Shown here one piece after another: positions 1 through 11,063 of a stretch of DNA of 64,000 bases. Location of the stretch: NCBI GenBank assembly GCA_029783825.1, contig JAREIK010000696.1, forward strand, positions 1-64,000, in the 5' to 3' direction. The notes under the pieces were generated by a model that saw only the letters and a list, made by a program, of their open reading frames with translations, did not search any database and was not told the DNA's origin. A program made the position numbers and the translations under genes. The stretch is from Sapria himalayana (taxonomy: Eukaryota; Streptophyta; Magnoliopsida; Malpighiales; Rafflesiaceae). How positions within the stretch are numbered: the first letter of the stretch is position 1; every line of letters starts with the position of its first letter.

Positions 1-279
1 AATATTATTGGCTCATAATGGATATAAGATATTTTATTTTTGATGTAATTCAAAGATAATATATTTATTTATGACTTTCAATTTTAGTATTGATGATAAT
101 AATTTTTAATTTTTATAATTTTTTATAATGTATGTGTGAAATATCTTCAAAATTTAATTATATTTTATTCTTGATTTGGGCATGAGAAGTATGGTGAGGG
201 TACAAACTATGCTTTTGTTTATGTCAAACTAAAGAAGTGCGATATGAAATTTAGGAGTATCACATCAAAAATAATCTTA

Positions 280-470
280 ATTTGATCGAAATGTATCTGA
301 AATTTATATTTTCTAGTTTTATGTGATTTTAATAGTTGTATTGATGCTAGAGAAGAGTTTAAAGCTTATGAAAATAATATTTTTTAATTCGTGAGATATG
401 AGCATAATGTTATAAATATATAAATGAGATATGAATGCTAATTTTTTTAATTAAAAATTTATAAACTTAT
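280..470 (+). pseudogene. Decayed copy of a recurrent short reading frame in the fold-back arm
   Basis: Translation on the plus strand gives a degraded version of a pattern seen in every fold-back arm: C-[FI]-D-x-x-E-E-F, then D/N-rich residues, then F-x-R-Y-x-x-N-[IV]-I. Here the D-A-R-E-E-F part and the R-Y part are recognisable, but stops interrupt the frame. The better preserved relatives are at 37934-38125 and 53807-53992. I do not recognise the family. Confidence 0.35.
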
Positions 471-515
471 AATTATTTAATTAAATAAAAGAAGATACGA
501 TTTGATATCTATCAA

Positions 516-656
516 TAACAAAAAAATATATCTTGGAAGGATTTGGAACTTGTATTCGAAGAAATTTGTCTTGGATTTATCGCAAAAATTTTTGTTATAG
601 AGGGCCAAATTTTTGCAAATCCAAACTTCAAATTATTCAATGATATTTTTTTTGTT
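516..656. repeat. Palindromic centre of fold-back copy 1
   Basis: The left half (from ataacaaaaaaatatatc near 516) and the right half (ending in gatattttttttgtt near 656) are diverged reverse complements. A short unpaired stretch around 575-610 lies between them. The equivalent centres in the other copies are at 38165-38298 and 54020-54165. This copy is less symmetrical than the 38.2 kb one, with several mismatches and small indels. Confidence 0.65.
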
Positions 657-734
657 GGTAAAAATAACAAATCATATCTTCTTTTATATAATTAGATATA
701 ATGATAAGTTTACAAATATTTCATTAGAAATTAG

Positions 735-850
735 TATTCATAGCTCATACACGTGTTTAATAATATTACGCCCATATCTGGTAAAATCAAAATCATTATC
801 TGTAAAAAATTTGAACTCTTCTCTACCATCAATACAACTTTTGACATCAT
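735..850 (-). pseudogene. Minus-strand partner of the recurrent short reading frame
   Basis: On the minus strand, starting near 850, the frame reads D-V-K-S-C-I-D-G-R-E-E-F, then D-N-D-F-D-F-T-R-Y-G-R-N-I-I-K-H. It is almost the same peptide as the plus-strand frame at 53807-53992, as expected if the two are paired across the large palindrome. It lies in the opposite arm of the fold-back from the fragment at 280-470. The plus-strand frame at 613-960 is a shadow of this arm. Function unknown. Confidence 0.4.
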
Positions 851-1530
851 ATAAAATTAGAAGATACAAGTTTCGGATACATTTTGATCAATTTAAGCTT
901 ATTTTTGATGAAATAATTCTGAATTTTATATCTTATTTTTTTAGTTTGACGTTGATATAAAAGAATAGTTTGTATCCTCACCATACATCTCATGTTCAAG
1001 CTCAAGAATAAAAGATAGTTATGAATGGAAGATATTTCAATCTTGCATTATAAATTAAATCAGAACAATTAAAAAGTTATTATCATCATTACAAAAAAAT
1101 TAATAAATGAACATATTATTTTTTAATTATTTCAAAAATAAAATATCTTATATTTATTGGGTAGTAAATAACATTTCTGCAACTACCAAAGAATTTTAAG
1201 AGATCCTCTATCTACCTCATATTAGTTTACGTTACCTTCAATTTATCCTCAATAATTTTTTGTTTATGAGGATAAAATTTATTTATAATGTGATACTTAG
1301 TAATGGATGTAGCAGAGCAAAAATTACATTTTATATCTTACCGCTCATAGAAATTCTTTGATTTTTTGAATGTTTGATAGATATAAGCATCCTCTATCAC
1401 TGCAATTGAAGACGTACAAACTCTTCCATGATTCTTACTATGAAATATAAATATTAGAGTCCATAAATAATTATTATTGAAGAAAGAGTAACTCTAAAAA
1501 TTTAGAGAAATTAAAAATTAATATAATTAT

Positions 1531-1548
1531 TGTGTGTGTGCGCGCACA
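1531..1548. repeat. Short (TG)n/(CG)n microsatellite
   Basis: A run of alternating tg followed by cg and ca. Equivalent microsatellites sit at the same point of other fold-back arms (about 39185-39212, 53125-53140 and 55046-55063), so the tract was present before the copies separated and has since changed length. Confidence 0.8.
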
Positions 1549-2659
1549 TATTACAAGGGGTTATTCATGGAAAAAAAAATACAAGTCTAGTGAAAAATAT
1601 TGATTAAAATTCATCTAAATAATAATTTCATTTAATAATATTTAAATTTTTAAAAATTGAAAATAATTAGAAAAATTTTTATCGTTTAACATTATAAATA
1701 TATAAGTTATATTTTGATATTATTTGAATTATACTTATAATTTGCTAGAAAAAAAATTATAGGGTGTATTTGTCTTTACTCAAATTATTGGTGTTATCTT
1801 TAGACACTAATCTTGAAGTAGAATTAATTGTATTTTAACTTATTTATTGTATTTTTCATGATATAAAGACAAATATTTTTTTCATTACAATATATTCATA
1901 TATTGGTAAATAATAGTGTAGTAAAACAAAAAAAAATATTAATAGCCAATTAATATATTGGAATCTGCTAAAAAAAGTACTTTGAGCATACAAAAAATAA
2001 CACAAACAAACTCACTCACTAGCCCGCACGAATACCCACCATCTTTTAACTATAAAAAAGCAAATTAAAAATCAACGCAATACAAATCTATCAAAACTTA
2101 TAAATTACTAATGAAGATAGAGTTCTCTATGTAGGAGAAATATTATTCATTATCAAAACTTATGCAATATTTTTTCTTTATTGATCAATAATGTCATAGA
2201 GGCAAGCAACATTATTCTTTTTAAAATCTTAAATTAAACTTAAATTTTTTTAATGAGTAAATTAATAATTTATATTAAAAATTAAAAAGAGAATGAAACC
2301 AAAAAACTATTCTAAAAGTATCAAGAGATACGCCACATAACCGCAAACTTTAAAGAAACTCCAAAAAAATCCTATCCATTCGCTGAACAAAATTAAAAAT
2401 TAGTTATAAGCATATCCTCAAATTTTGTAATAATCATAGGCCAAGATCAAAGAAAATGAAAAGGAGAGATTTTTACTCTTGGACATAGGACATCTCATCA
2501 TCAAAAACTATGTTATTTATTTTTCTCCACACTATCCAAAAGTGACAAATAGATAATCATCTAATTTTTTTATATTTTTCCCCACAAAATAATCTAGCCA
2601 ACCTAGCAAATTCTTCTTCGGTATCTCAAATACTAAATAATACTAGTCAATTTAATGTA

Positions 2660-4900
2660 TAATCATGATATTTTTGCTTGAAGAAGAAATTAAATAGAAT
2701 GATTTTATGAAAACATAATTTTTAGGAATTTTAACAATAATAGTACAACTATATAATTTGAGTAAAAGAAGAAATAAAATTAATGTAAAATCATTTCATT
2801 TCACATTCTATAACTTAGATATTCCTTCTAGAACTTATAAATTAGTTTAGACATTCAATTTTGGATAAAATATTATATAAATAGGCATAATAATATTCAT
2901 ACATCATGACTCAGCCACATTATTGATACTAATTAATTGTAAATATTTTTTTACTCAAATTTTTTCTAAGTCAAAATTTACTTGTTTCATAATATTTTAA
3001 CAATTATGATGTTAATTTAATGTCGCAATAAATCAAATGTCTTATCAGTACTAAAATTCACAATATTCTCTAGCATCAAGACTTTTTCATTTTAAAAGTC
3101 AAACTCTGAGGCAAAAAGCATGATGTTAATATAGCATTGTCATTTTTGAATACAAAAAATTATAGAGAGCATTTACCTAATTATCATCTAATATCAAAAT
3201 CATGATTTTGCTCTAGAGAAACGGACAACGCATAAATTGCGGTCATCTACAATATAATGATTTCATATTACAAAATCAAAATGCATAATTTATTGTCATT
3301 GTCAATAATATGACTTCGTGTAACAAAGATAAAATATACTAGTCACGATAATTTTCAATATCACAACTTCATATTATAATGATTTTCATGTGTATGAAAA
3401 AAGTTACATGACTTGCAATTATATTTAGAAATCATGAGAAAATTGAGTAGAAACATATTCATATTTTAGTTGTATTTCAGTAATTATAGAAATGAGATTT
3501 ATCATAAATTTTTATAAAATTTGGTATATAATTTAATCTAATAGACAAGTGAGATGCAGATAATTATTTTGAGTTCAAGAAAGAGATATAATACATAACT
3601 ATCATTTAATTTGGGAGAATACTAATAATAATTCAATAGCAAATATCTATATATTTACCAACAAACATATTATAAATATTTGTACCAAAAATTTTAAATT
3701 ATTATCACATATTTTTTTTTTCTCGTTCAAGTTAATTATTAATGACATTATGCTCTAATTTGAGAGGCTTTTAAAGTTTTATTATTATTATTATTATTAT
3801 TTATTTTGTTTATTTTTTATTGTTTTGAGAATACCCAACATGGGGAATGTCATAATTGTAAGAGATATACTTGTATTTTCTATTACACCTTATCTAATTA
3901 ACATATAAAATAAATTTTCACATGGGTTTCAACACAAGTATTTTTAGGCAATCACTAATATTGCTCCTCCATGAGGTTTAGCGAAAATTGTCCTCATGAA
4001 TAACCATCCCATTTTGAATCATGTCAGTTTTGTATGATTTTTTTTGTAATTTCTCTAATAATAAAATAGTGTGATGCCCCTTGAAGCAGAGTACACTTTA
4101 TTGAATAATTTTCTTTGTGTTCTTCGAAGCATGTTAAGGTTGATTAATCAAATAAATATTATTATTTGGCCTAAGAATCCTATGATATCCGTGATGAAAG
4201 TAGGTTTGGATAATTATGATTATCCTAAGATCCTCTAACAATCTAAATAGAAAATTCATGGTTCTAATCTGTTTTATCATGTATTTTCTCTCAAAGTTAT
4301 TGTGATAGGGTCAATAAAGTTGTACTTGGTTCAATTTTAAATGTCCATTTGATATCTTTTCAGTTGTGTTTGTCTCAGTTCTAATGCAAATATTTTTTCA
4401 TGTATTAATTGACATCTCTTAAGGTGTAAAATTGGCAGAACTAATTTATCATATATTGTGGTAATTCTTTTTTGATATCTTTATAATGTTTATTTTTTAT
4501 TATCTCAATAAATTCATATAATTGAAGATTACCTAATTTTGAGTTTTTTAGGTAAATAAGCGAGTTGAGACTATTAGAGAGATAATGGTTTTAACTTTTG
4601 ATCTTTCTATTGAGTTATTAATTATCATGTTATCTATTAGATCTCTATATTGGAACTCAAAATAATTATTCACCTTTTACTTGTCTATTAGTTAAGATAT
4701 TTATAAAAAATTATAAAAATTTATGACAAATTTCCTCGGTAATTACTGAAGTTCAACTGAAATTTGAATATGTTTCTACTCAACTATGCCCCTGATTTCT
4801 AAACATTAACGTATGTAATGAAACCTTTTTCACATGCATGAGTATGTTGAGATATTTATTTGTTGTATTGTTACTTGATCTATGTGTAGCCGTCTAATAA
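2660..4900. repeat. AT-rich repeat block shared by three regions of the window
   Basis: No coding capacity is recognised. The block matches 50030-52030 in reverse complement, 56490-59490 in pieces (mostly reverse complement), and its 4190-4590 part matches 41440-41830 in the same orientation. Against the 50-52 kb copy, about 240 bases (roughly 4115-4350) are missing or replaced in the right arm; the 56.5-57.0 kb copy keeps them, so the loss is specific to the right arm. It is probably part of a large transposon whose identity I cannot read. Confidence 0.7.
3779..3803. repeat. (ATT)n microsatellite
   Basis: About eight att units. The paired position in the right arm (50829-50878, as aat on the plus strand) is about twice as long, and the third copy near 58130 is almost lost (aaataaataatt). 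Confidence 0.95.
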
Positions 4901-4906
4901 ACATAC

Positions 4907-5175
4907 ATGATTTCTAAACATAATCTAATGAACATAATCTCATGTCTTAGATATTTTTTTACATACTTGAAATTCTTAAGAACTGTAATCATAAATGGAC
5001 TGTTTAAGTTGTTGTTCATGGTGTTCGTGCATATAAATATGCATGTCAAAATATTTTCTATCCATTTCACCTTAACAGAATCAATGTAGGAAGTTATACA
5101 ATAAAAAATGTATATTAGTAAACAAGTATTTTGAGTATTTAATTTTAATCTCTAATAGTAATAATATTAAGTATA
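4907..5175 (-). pseudogene. hAT transposase scrap inside the left palindrome arm
   Basis: Read on the minus strand from about 5170, the sequence gives a lysine/tyrosine-rich stretch like E-I-K-I-K-Y-L-K-Y, then after about 60 bases a stretch like K-Y-F-D-M-H-I-Y-M followed by H-E-Q-Q-L-K-Q. This is the order found in the larger hAT relic on the minus strand at 39.9-41.3 kb (K-I-K-Y-L-K-Y-W, then K-Y-F-K-I-Y-I-F). In hAT transposases this region follows the K-Y-W motif in the RNase H-like fold. A T-rich tract ending in tgttaag precedes the second part and may be an intron end. Strongly truncated and frame-broken. The paired copy is at 49690-49970 on the plus strand. Confidence 0.5.
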
Positions 5176-5214
5176 AGCTAATTTCTAAATTTGCTAAACA
5201 TGCTAATACACTCG

Positions 5215-6410
5215 GTATAATGTTTCCACTCAAGCCAAAAATGACTTCGACACTATGTTCTTATGGCCGAATTAAAGGCTTTACTCACCATATTTTTGGG
5301 AATGAGGATTGCCTCTTAAGGCTTGAAAAAAAATATATTCGTCCATGTGCTAAACTTACGGTTCAAGATCGAGCTATTTGATTTTTATTCAAAGTTCACT
5401 ATGTCTCTTGGAGATGGAGGAGGTGCTGAATTCAGGCCAGACCTTGTATTCGGTAGGCTATTATTTGTATGACCAATTCCAGTGTATAAAAATGCCTAAC
5501 TTTGCAATATATCTCTGGAACCCCATTGGAATAGGCACGTTGCAAGTTGAGTAGGAAACTCTTTCACAGGGATAAGCTCACATCTAATCAATCAAGAGTT
5601 CGCCTATGGCCGGGTGCTTGTGAGGCAGACCGGATGAGGAGTTACGGCATGAAAACCAGTCGAATCTTCTAGATGGTTCAAGAATAATACTGCTGGTGGT
5701 CATTTATGGACAAGTATTCCATATTTTAGAATATCTCGATTTTTGGACATATTGCAGGCAATTGTAAAATAGAAGAAAACAAATATATCGCGGATACATC
5801 TCCAAGGTCTATGACAGCATGCCAATCTGGCGCAGCAGATCACAGCAGATCACAGCAGAGAGGACTTCCACTCGGTCAAGAGGTAGAAAAAGAGGTTCCC
5901 TCTCCAAGTCTTAGAAATAAAGGAGGAATGAAGTGCTAACATCGAAGAGGCGCCCCCTCACACCATGCTCCAGGATAAAGCTACTGAGGGGAGAACCCAA
6001 CTCCTCAACAATGAGGGCAGAAAAGGAGCAATATAAATTTATTTTGCATGTTTTTTTCCTGCTCTTTTTATGTATGTAATGTGACACACCAAATGGATGT
6101 TGGGGTTTTGGAGGCTGCCTTGAGGAGTGCAATGCAGGCACTCATACTGTAGTATTCATAAAGGGCCCTCCGTGGGGGGAGGTAGGGATACCTCTAGGGA
6201 GATGATGATGTGGTGAATGCGACAGCTAAGGATCCTGTTTTGGACCTCTTATGGGAGGGCCAAATACCTTCCCACAATTGGTTGCATCTCAAAGAACACT
6301 ACAGATGTTCAACTGGTATGCCCAATAGTGTGGGATGTAGGGTTAATCCCATGCCCGAAAAAATGTATGCATTATTATTTTGCCAGAGCTAGAAAAGAAA
6401 GGCTTAGTGC
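5215..6410 (+). pseudogene. LINE ORF1 relic (DUF4283 domain plus zinc knuckle), left copy
   Basis: Plant LINE ORF1 proteins carry an N-terminal DUF4283 RNA-binding domain ending in a CCHC-type knuckle. Here 5480-5560 reads M-P-N-F-A-I-Y-L-W-N-P-I-G-I-G-T, a typical DUF4283 block, and 5590-5770 reads S-N-Q-S-R-V, then D-E-E-L-R-H-E-N, G-S-R-I-I-L-L-V-V-I-Y-G and a broken knuckle region. Frameshifts and stops lie between the blocks. The stretch to about 6410 continues as decayed C-terminal ORF1 sequence without a known domain. No reverse transcriptase follows; array-type sequence begins about 700 bases downstream. The mirror copy on the minus strand at 48420-49620 is better preserved around the knuckle. 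The open frame on the minus strand at 5911-6141 is a shadow. Confidence 0.7.
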
Positions 6411-7080
6411 AGAATGAATACATGCATGAAGATTGCAATCTGGAATATTGTGGCTTTTACTGCCTCATTAAGCACAAAGAGGTCCTGGGACAGCACCTCT
6501 TTGTGCCTCTCTCAGCACATCAATATCATTGGGGATCTCTCTCTCTCACTCTCACTATGTGCCCATGAATTTAGGGGGTAGAATATTTACTTATTTGATT
6601 GTTTCTTCTTCAAAGCATTTCTTCTTTCTACTCCTAATGCAAGTTTGATCTTTGTATTATTTATATGGTATTATGTATGATTTATTTTATATTCTTTTAT
6701 GTGCATAGATTGTACACACAACACACACACACACACACCACACACAATTATAGGTCGTGTAATATTTATTTTTTGTGTATTGTGTTCAGATTATATATAA
6801 TCATAATTTGTGTATATTTATTTATTTTCGTTGCATTGTGTTTATATATATAATCATAAATTTATTTATAATTTAGTGTTCGTCTTTTAGTGTTTATGGT
6901 GCTAGTTTGTTTTTGTGCAAGTTTGTATGTTGTGAGGAACTGGATCTTAGGCAATATTTAAAATTTTTAAAAGCTATTAGCATAATCTCATTTCTAGTCC
7001 AGTAATTAAGGTGCAACTACTGATGACAATTCTGAGCTAAAAATATGATAAATTGATATTATCATTTAAAAAATAATATT
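6410..7080. other. LINE flank and unassigned AT-rich stretch with (AC)n tract
   Basis: A CT-rich tract near 6540-6556 corresponds to the (GA)n of the right arm. An (AC)n tract lies at 6714-6746. The rest is AT-rich with no recognisable protein. The small frames here are made of microsatellite residues (His-Thr repeats). The whole stretch is paired with 47760-48430 in reverse complement. Confidence 0.6.
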
Positions 7081-7699
7081 GAAAAAAATTTGGAGCATTC
7101 AACAAATAGGGCTGGATTTTTCATGCTTGGATGGGGTAGAATTTGCCTACATTAAGAAACTTGCCATATATATATCTTATTACATATGTACATATAAATG
7201 TATAGTAATATGCATGCAGTCACACACACACACACACAGATATAATAGTTTATATGCATATACGCAAGCATATGTTTTAGCTCATACATACATTCATTCT
7301 TAAATTATTTTATATATAAACATATATACACATTGTTGTTGAGTATCTTATAAAAATTTTATGTGATTCATTCATTTTGTTTGTCACCAAGTATATAATT
7401 TTAACTTTGGAAATGAAACTCTGGGATCTACCTTTTGATTTTGTCAATATACAACTATAGTCTGGTGATGCACAAATATTGATTATAAATAGTGAAAATT
7501 GAAGTGTCTTGTATGATGAAAAGAGAGATTCACATTTAATAATACTTCTACAAAATATTGACGATGCAGATGTGAATCCTTTAAAATATGTGAGGAAGAC
7601 GAGAAATGTTATATGAAATGATTAATTTACTCATCAATTTTTATAGATTTTACTGATGAATTTCATATGTATTTTTTAAGATATGTTAATGCTTAAATC

Positions 7700-7930
7700 T
7701 TTATAGTAGTCAACTTTGTTTTATTATGGCAAATATGATGGATTAGTGGAGTTTGTATCTCCTAATTTTAGATTTGATTTATAAGTTTTTGCTTTAAGAT
7801 TTAGGTGTTACATTGATGCTGATTTCAAATAACATAGATCAATGTGTTTTGTATGAGGGGAAGAGAGGCTCGCATTAAATAATCATTCAGAAACACTTGG
7901 TGCATATGTGTATTACTTCATATATGAGTA
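7700..7930. repeat. Irregular first monomer with partial internal duplication
   Basis: The interval from the first to the second landmark is about 1.53 kb instead of 1.2 kb, because the part before tttaggtgttacattgatg (near 7798) repeats pieces found again at 8100-8270. The duplicated units at 60710 and beyond start at this same internal point. Confidence 0.55.
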
Positions 7931-10550
7931 AGACAAGAACATATATCTCTTCACAAACGTGGAATATTTTTCTCTCGTAGAGATATAATTTTTATGTCTG
8001 AGAAATACACTTCTCTTGCTGAATGGATGCAAAATAAAACAAATGTAATTCAAGATAGTCAATTCACTTATAATTTTTTATAGATTTTACAATGAGATTC
8101 ATATATGTTTTTTAAATATATTAATGCTTAAATCATTATAGTAGTCGACTTGGTTATGTTATAGCAAATGTCATGGTTAGTGGGGTTCCAATTTCAGATT
8201 TAATTTTTAATTTATCAGCAATTTTATCTCCTAGTTTTAAATTTGATTTTACAAGTTTTTGTATGATCGAAAAATCATATAATACTTCTCTTGTACTTTC
8301 GTCTATTGTTTAATATATATTTTGATTTCTGATAGCAAATATGTTGGTGCCAAGCTATGATGGGATGTAAGAGTTAGTTTGCCTTTGAAGCTAATCTTTT
8401 AAGAATTTGGTGGAAGTTGTATCTCAAAAATTGAAAGAATACATTTATAAGGTATGTAGATGGGCCTATTCTTGATAAGTTTTGGTGAGGCTGGTTTATG
8501 ATACCATATGGGAAAGAATGATTTATTTAATAATTAAGGTTAATAGGGTTTGGTTAATGGAGAGAAATTAAATAAAGTGAGGTGTAACACATGCCTTTCA
8601 AAATCTAACCATAAGAATTGATTATTAGTATCCTCGTTCAAAGGGGCTAGATTTTTCAAGCTTGGATAAGGTAGATATTGCCAACTTCAAAAATCGTATC
8701 ATGTATATATGTAATTACATATGTACATATAAATAAATAGTAGTATACAATTAATTAATTAATTAATTATATATATATATATATTACACAGAATAGTTCG
8801 TATGCTTATATACATGTATATATTTTAGTTTATACGTACATTTATTTATATGCTATTCTATATATACATATATTCACATTGTTGTATGGTATCGTATAAT
8901 ATTTTTTTGTGATTAATTAATTTTTATTGAAAACAGTAGATCTTTTTGAGGAACTTTTGTTTTTCCACATGTTATAGAAAATTAGCTTTTGAAATAAAAC
9001 TATGAGATTTACCCTTTAATTTTATCACTACTCCAGTGTATTCGAGTGTTATACAAATACTAATTTCAAATATCGAAGATCGAAGTGTTTTGTATGATAG
9101 GGAGAGAGTCTCACATTCAATAATTATTTAGCAAAAACTTGATAATGTAATATTATTCTTTCAACATACATGAGGAAGACAAGAACATGTATCTACTCAC
9201 AAGCTTGGAATATTTTGCTCCTCCAGAAATACATTTGTTTGTATATGATAAATACACTTCAGTTTCTTAATAGATGCAAAACAAAAAAAAATGTTGTCTG
9301 AGATGGTCGATTTATTCTCAAATTTCACAAATTTTTTGATGAGATTTGCATATTTCTTTTAATTATTATAATACTTAAATCCTTATAGTAGTCAACTTGG
9401 TTATGTTATAGCAGCAAATGTGATTGTTCGTAGGTTTCTCCTTTCATTTTTAATTTTTAATTGAACAATAGTTTAAATCTCCTAGTTTTAGGTTTGGGTT
9501 TACAAATTTTTTTATGGTAGGAAAGATATCTCTTCCTTCTCTTGTACTTTCTTCTATTATTTAATATATGTTTGATTTATGATAGAAAATGTGATGGTGC
9601 CAATCTAGGATTAGATTTAGGAGATAGATTTCCATAGAAGATAAATCTTTTAAGATTATGGTGGAAGCCATAGCTCAAGAATTTAAAGGGTGCATCTAGG
9701 AGGTATGCAGAGTGGTTTATTCTTGTTAGGTGTTGTTGAGGCTAGTTTATGATTCCATTAGGGAAAAGATGATTTCATTGAAAAATTAAGATTAATGGAG
9801 TTTGGTTAATAGTGAGAACTAAAATAATGTAAGGGATGATATTACCTTTTAGAATCTTATCATATTGATTGGTGATTAGTGTAGTAGTTTAAAGAGGCTT
9901 GGATTTTACAAGCTTGGATAGGTTAGAAGCTACCATCTTAATAATCTTACAATGTATATATGTACTTGCACACAACACACAACACACACACACACATAGT
10001 AGTTTATATTTATTTAAACATGCATGTATTTTAGTTTATACATATATTTATTTATTAGCTGTTGTATATATACATATGTGCATATTGTTATCGTGTATCT
10101 TATAATAATTTTTTGTGATTTATATATTTTATGAACATTTTGTTTGTCAACATGTTATAGAACTTAAGCTTTGGAAATAAAACTATGAGATTTACATTAT
10201 AATTTTGTCACTACACAATTGTATTTGGATATTATGATAATAATTTTAAATAGCAAAGATTGAGGTATTTTGTATGAGGGGAAGAGATGCTCGTAATGAA
10301 TAATAATTTGGCAAAGTTTAACGATAAGATTTGTATTCGTTCAATATATGTGAGGAATACAAATATATCTATTTACTAACAAGCTTTGAATATTTTTCTC
10401 CTATAGAAAGATATTTTTTATGAATAAGAAATACCCTTTGCTTGCTGAATAGATGCAAAACAAAAGAAATGTTGTCTGAGATGGTCGATTTACTTATTAA
10501 TTTTTTACAAATTCTATGATGAACTTTACTTAAATTTTTTTTAATATATT

Positions 10551-11063
10551 TGTTGGGTAATTGTGCTTCCACGATTGTGATTCAGAAAAAAAGAACAATA
10601 GAAAATACATCAACAAACAATATATATGCAATCCACAATCATAATCCAACCACGACAGAATCAAAAAACGAAAACAAAACCACAACATAAAGGCATGAAA
10701 TAACGTGGTTATCTAGTCATTCAACACAACTAGCTACATCCACCCGAAAAAATTTAACAATCGTGATAAATCATGAGAGAGAGAGAGAGAGAGAGAGAAG
10801 ATGAACAGTTCCAGATCACTAAAATAATAACCCGAAAAAAATATAATATATTTTATATTAAAACTTTCTCGGTTCAATTAACAGGAGCGAGTCAGATCAT
10901 CGGACAGGTCAGACTCTACTCCAAAAATTTCTTTGATCAGCGGGACCTATGTTATTGTGCTACTTTTGCCTCTCAATATTTCCTTTCATGCACTTACATT
11001 AAAATATTAAAATATAAATATTTGATTATACAAATATATTATCAAAACTAACTATATACAACA
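10551..11063 (+). mobile_element. Solo LTR, probably Copia-type, copy 1
   Basis: A 513-base segment begins tgttgggtaattgtgcttcc and ends ctatatacaaca, so it has the TG...CA ends and short inverted TGTTG/CAACA termini of LTRs. It contains acgtggttatctagtcattc and a (GA)n tract, and is clearly related to 20275-20764. The two related insertions are bounded by the same ends, which supports the boundaries. No primer-binding site, polypurine tract or internal coding region is adjacent. The flanks (atatt before, atata after) come from different parts of the monomer, so it is not a clean insertion: about 600 bases of monomer are missing beside it. Copia assignment is by general resemblance only. Confidence 0.7.
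10775..10798. repeat. (GA)n microsatellite inside the solo LTR
   Basis: About twelve ga units. The related LTR at 20275 has only short gagag motifs near the equivalent place, so the tract grew in this copy. It creates a false Arg-Glu open frame at 10773-11051. Confidence 0.9.

Larger units (their letters stand above)
1..2660. mobile_element. Fold-back (long inverted repeat) element, copy 1, cut by window start
   Basis: The sequence reads outwards from a centre near 586 as two inverted arms. Only about 585 bases of the left arm lie in the window; the right arm runs to about 2660. The same right arm is seen in reverse complement at 52030-54093, and related arms at 36590-39548. No transposase belonging to the element is visible. 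It could be a non-autonomous fold-back or Mutator-like element, or an inverted duplication of a captured sequence; target-site duplications cannot be judged because the left end is missing. The outer 600 bases (about 1990-2660) are conserved in at least four other places (42110-42780, 52040-52730, 55510-56160, 59490-60100). Confidence 0.6.

Noticed and set aside
5911..6141. Minus-strand frame of 76 codons
   Set aside because: It is antisense to the LINE ORF1 relic, whose plus-strand translation has recognisable DUF4283 blocks upstream.
6665..6853. Open frame with a His-Thr run
   Set aside because: The run is a translated (AC)n tract; the rest is AT-rich with no family resemblance. The same holds for 7079-7303, 9899-10105 and 14761-14964.
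10773..11051. 92-codon frame beginning with an Arg-Glu run
   Set aside because: Translated (GA)n microsatellite inside a solo LTR that runs into the array.
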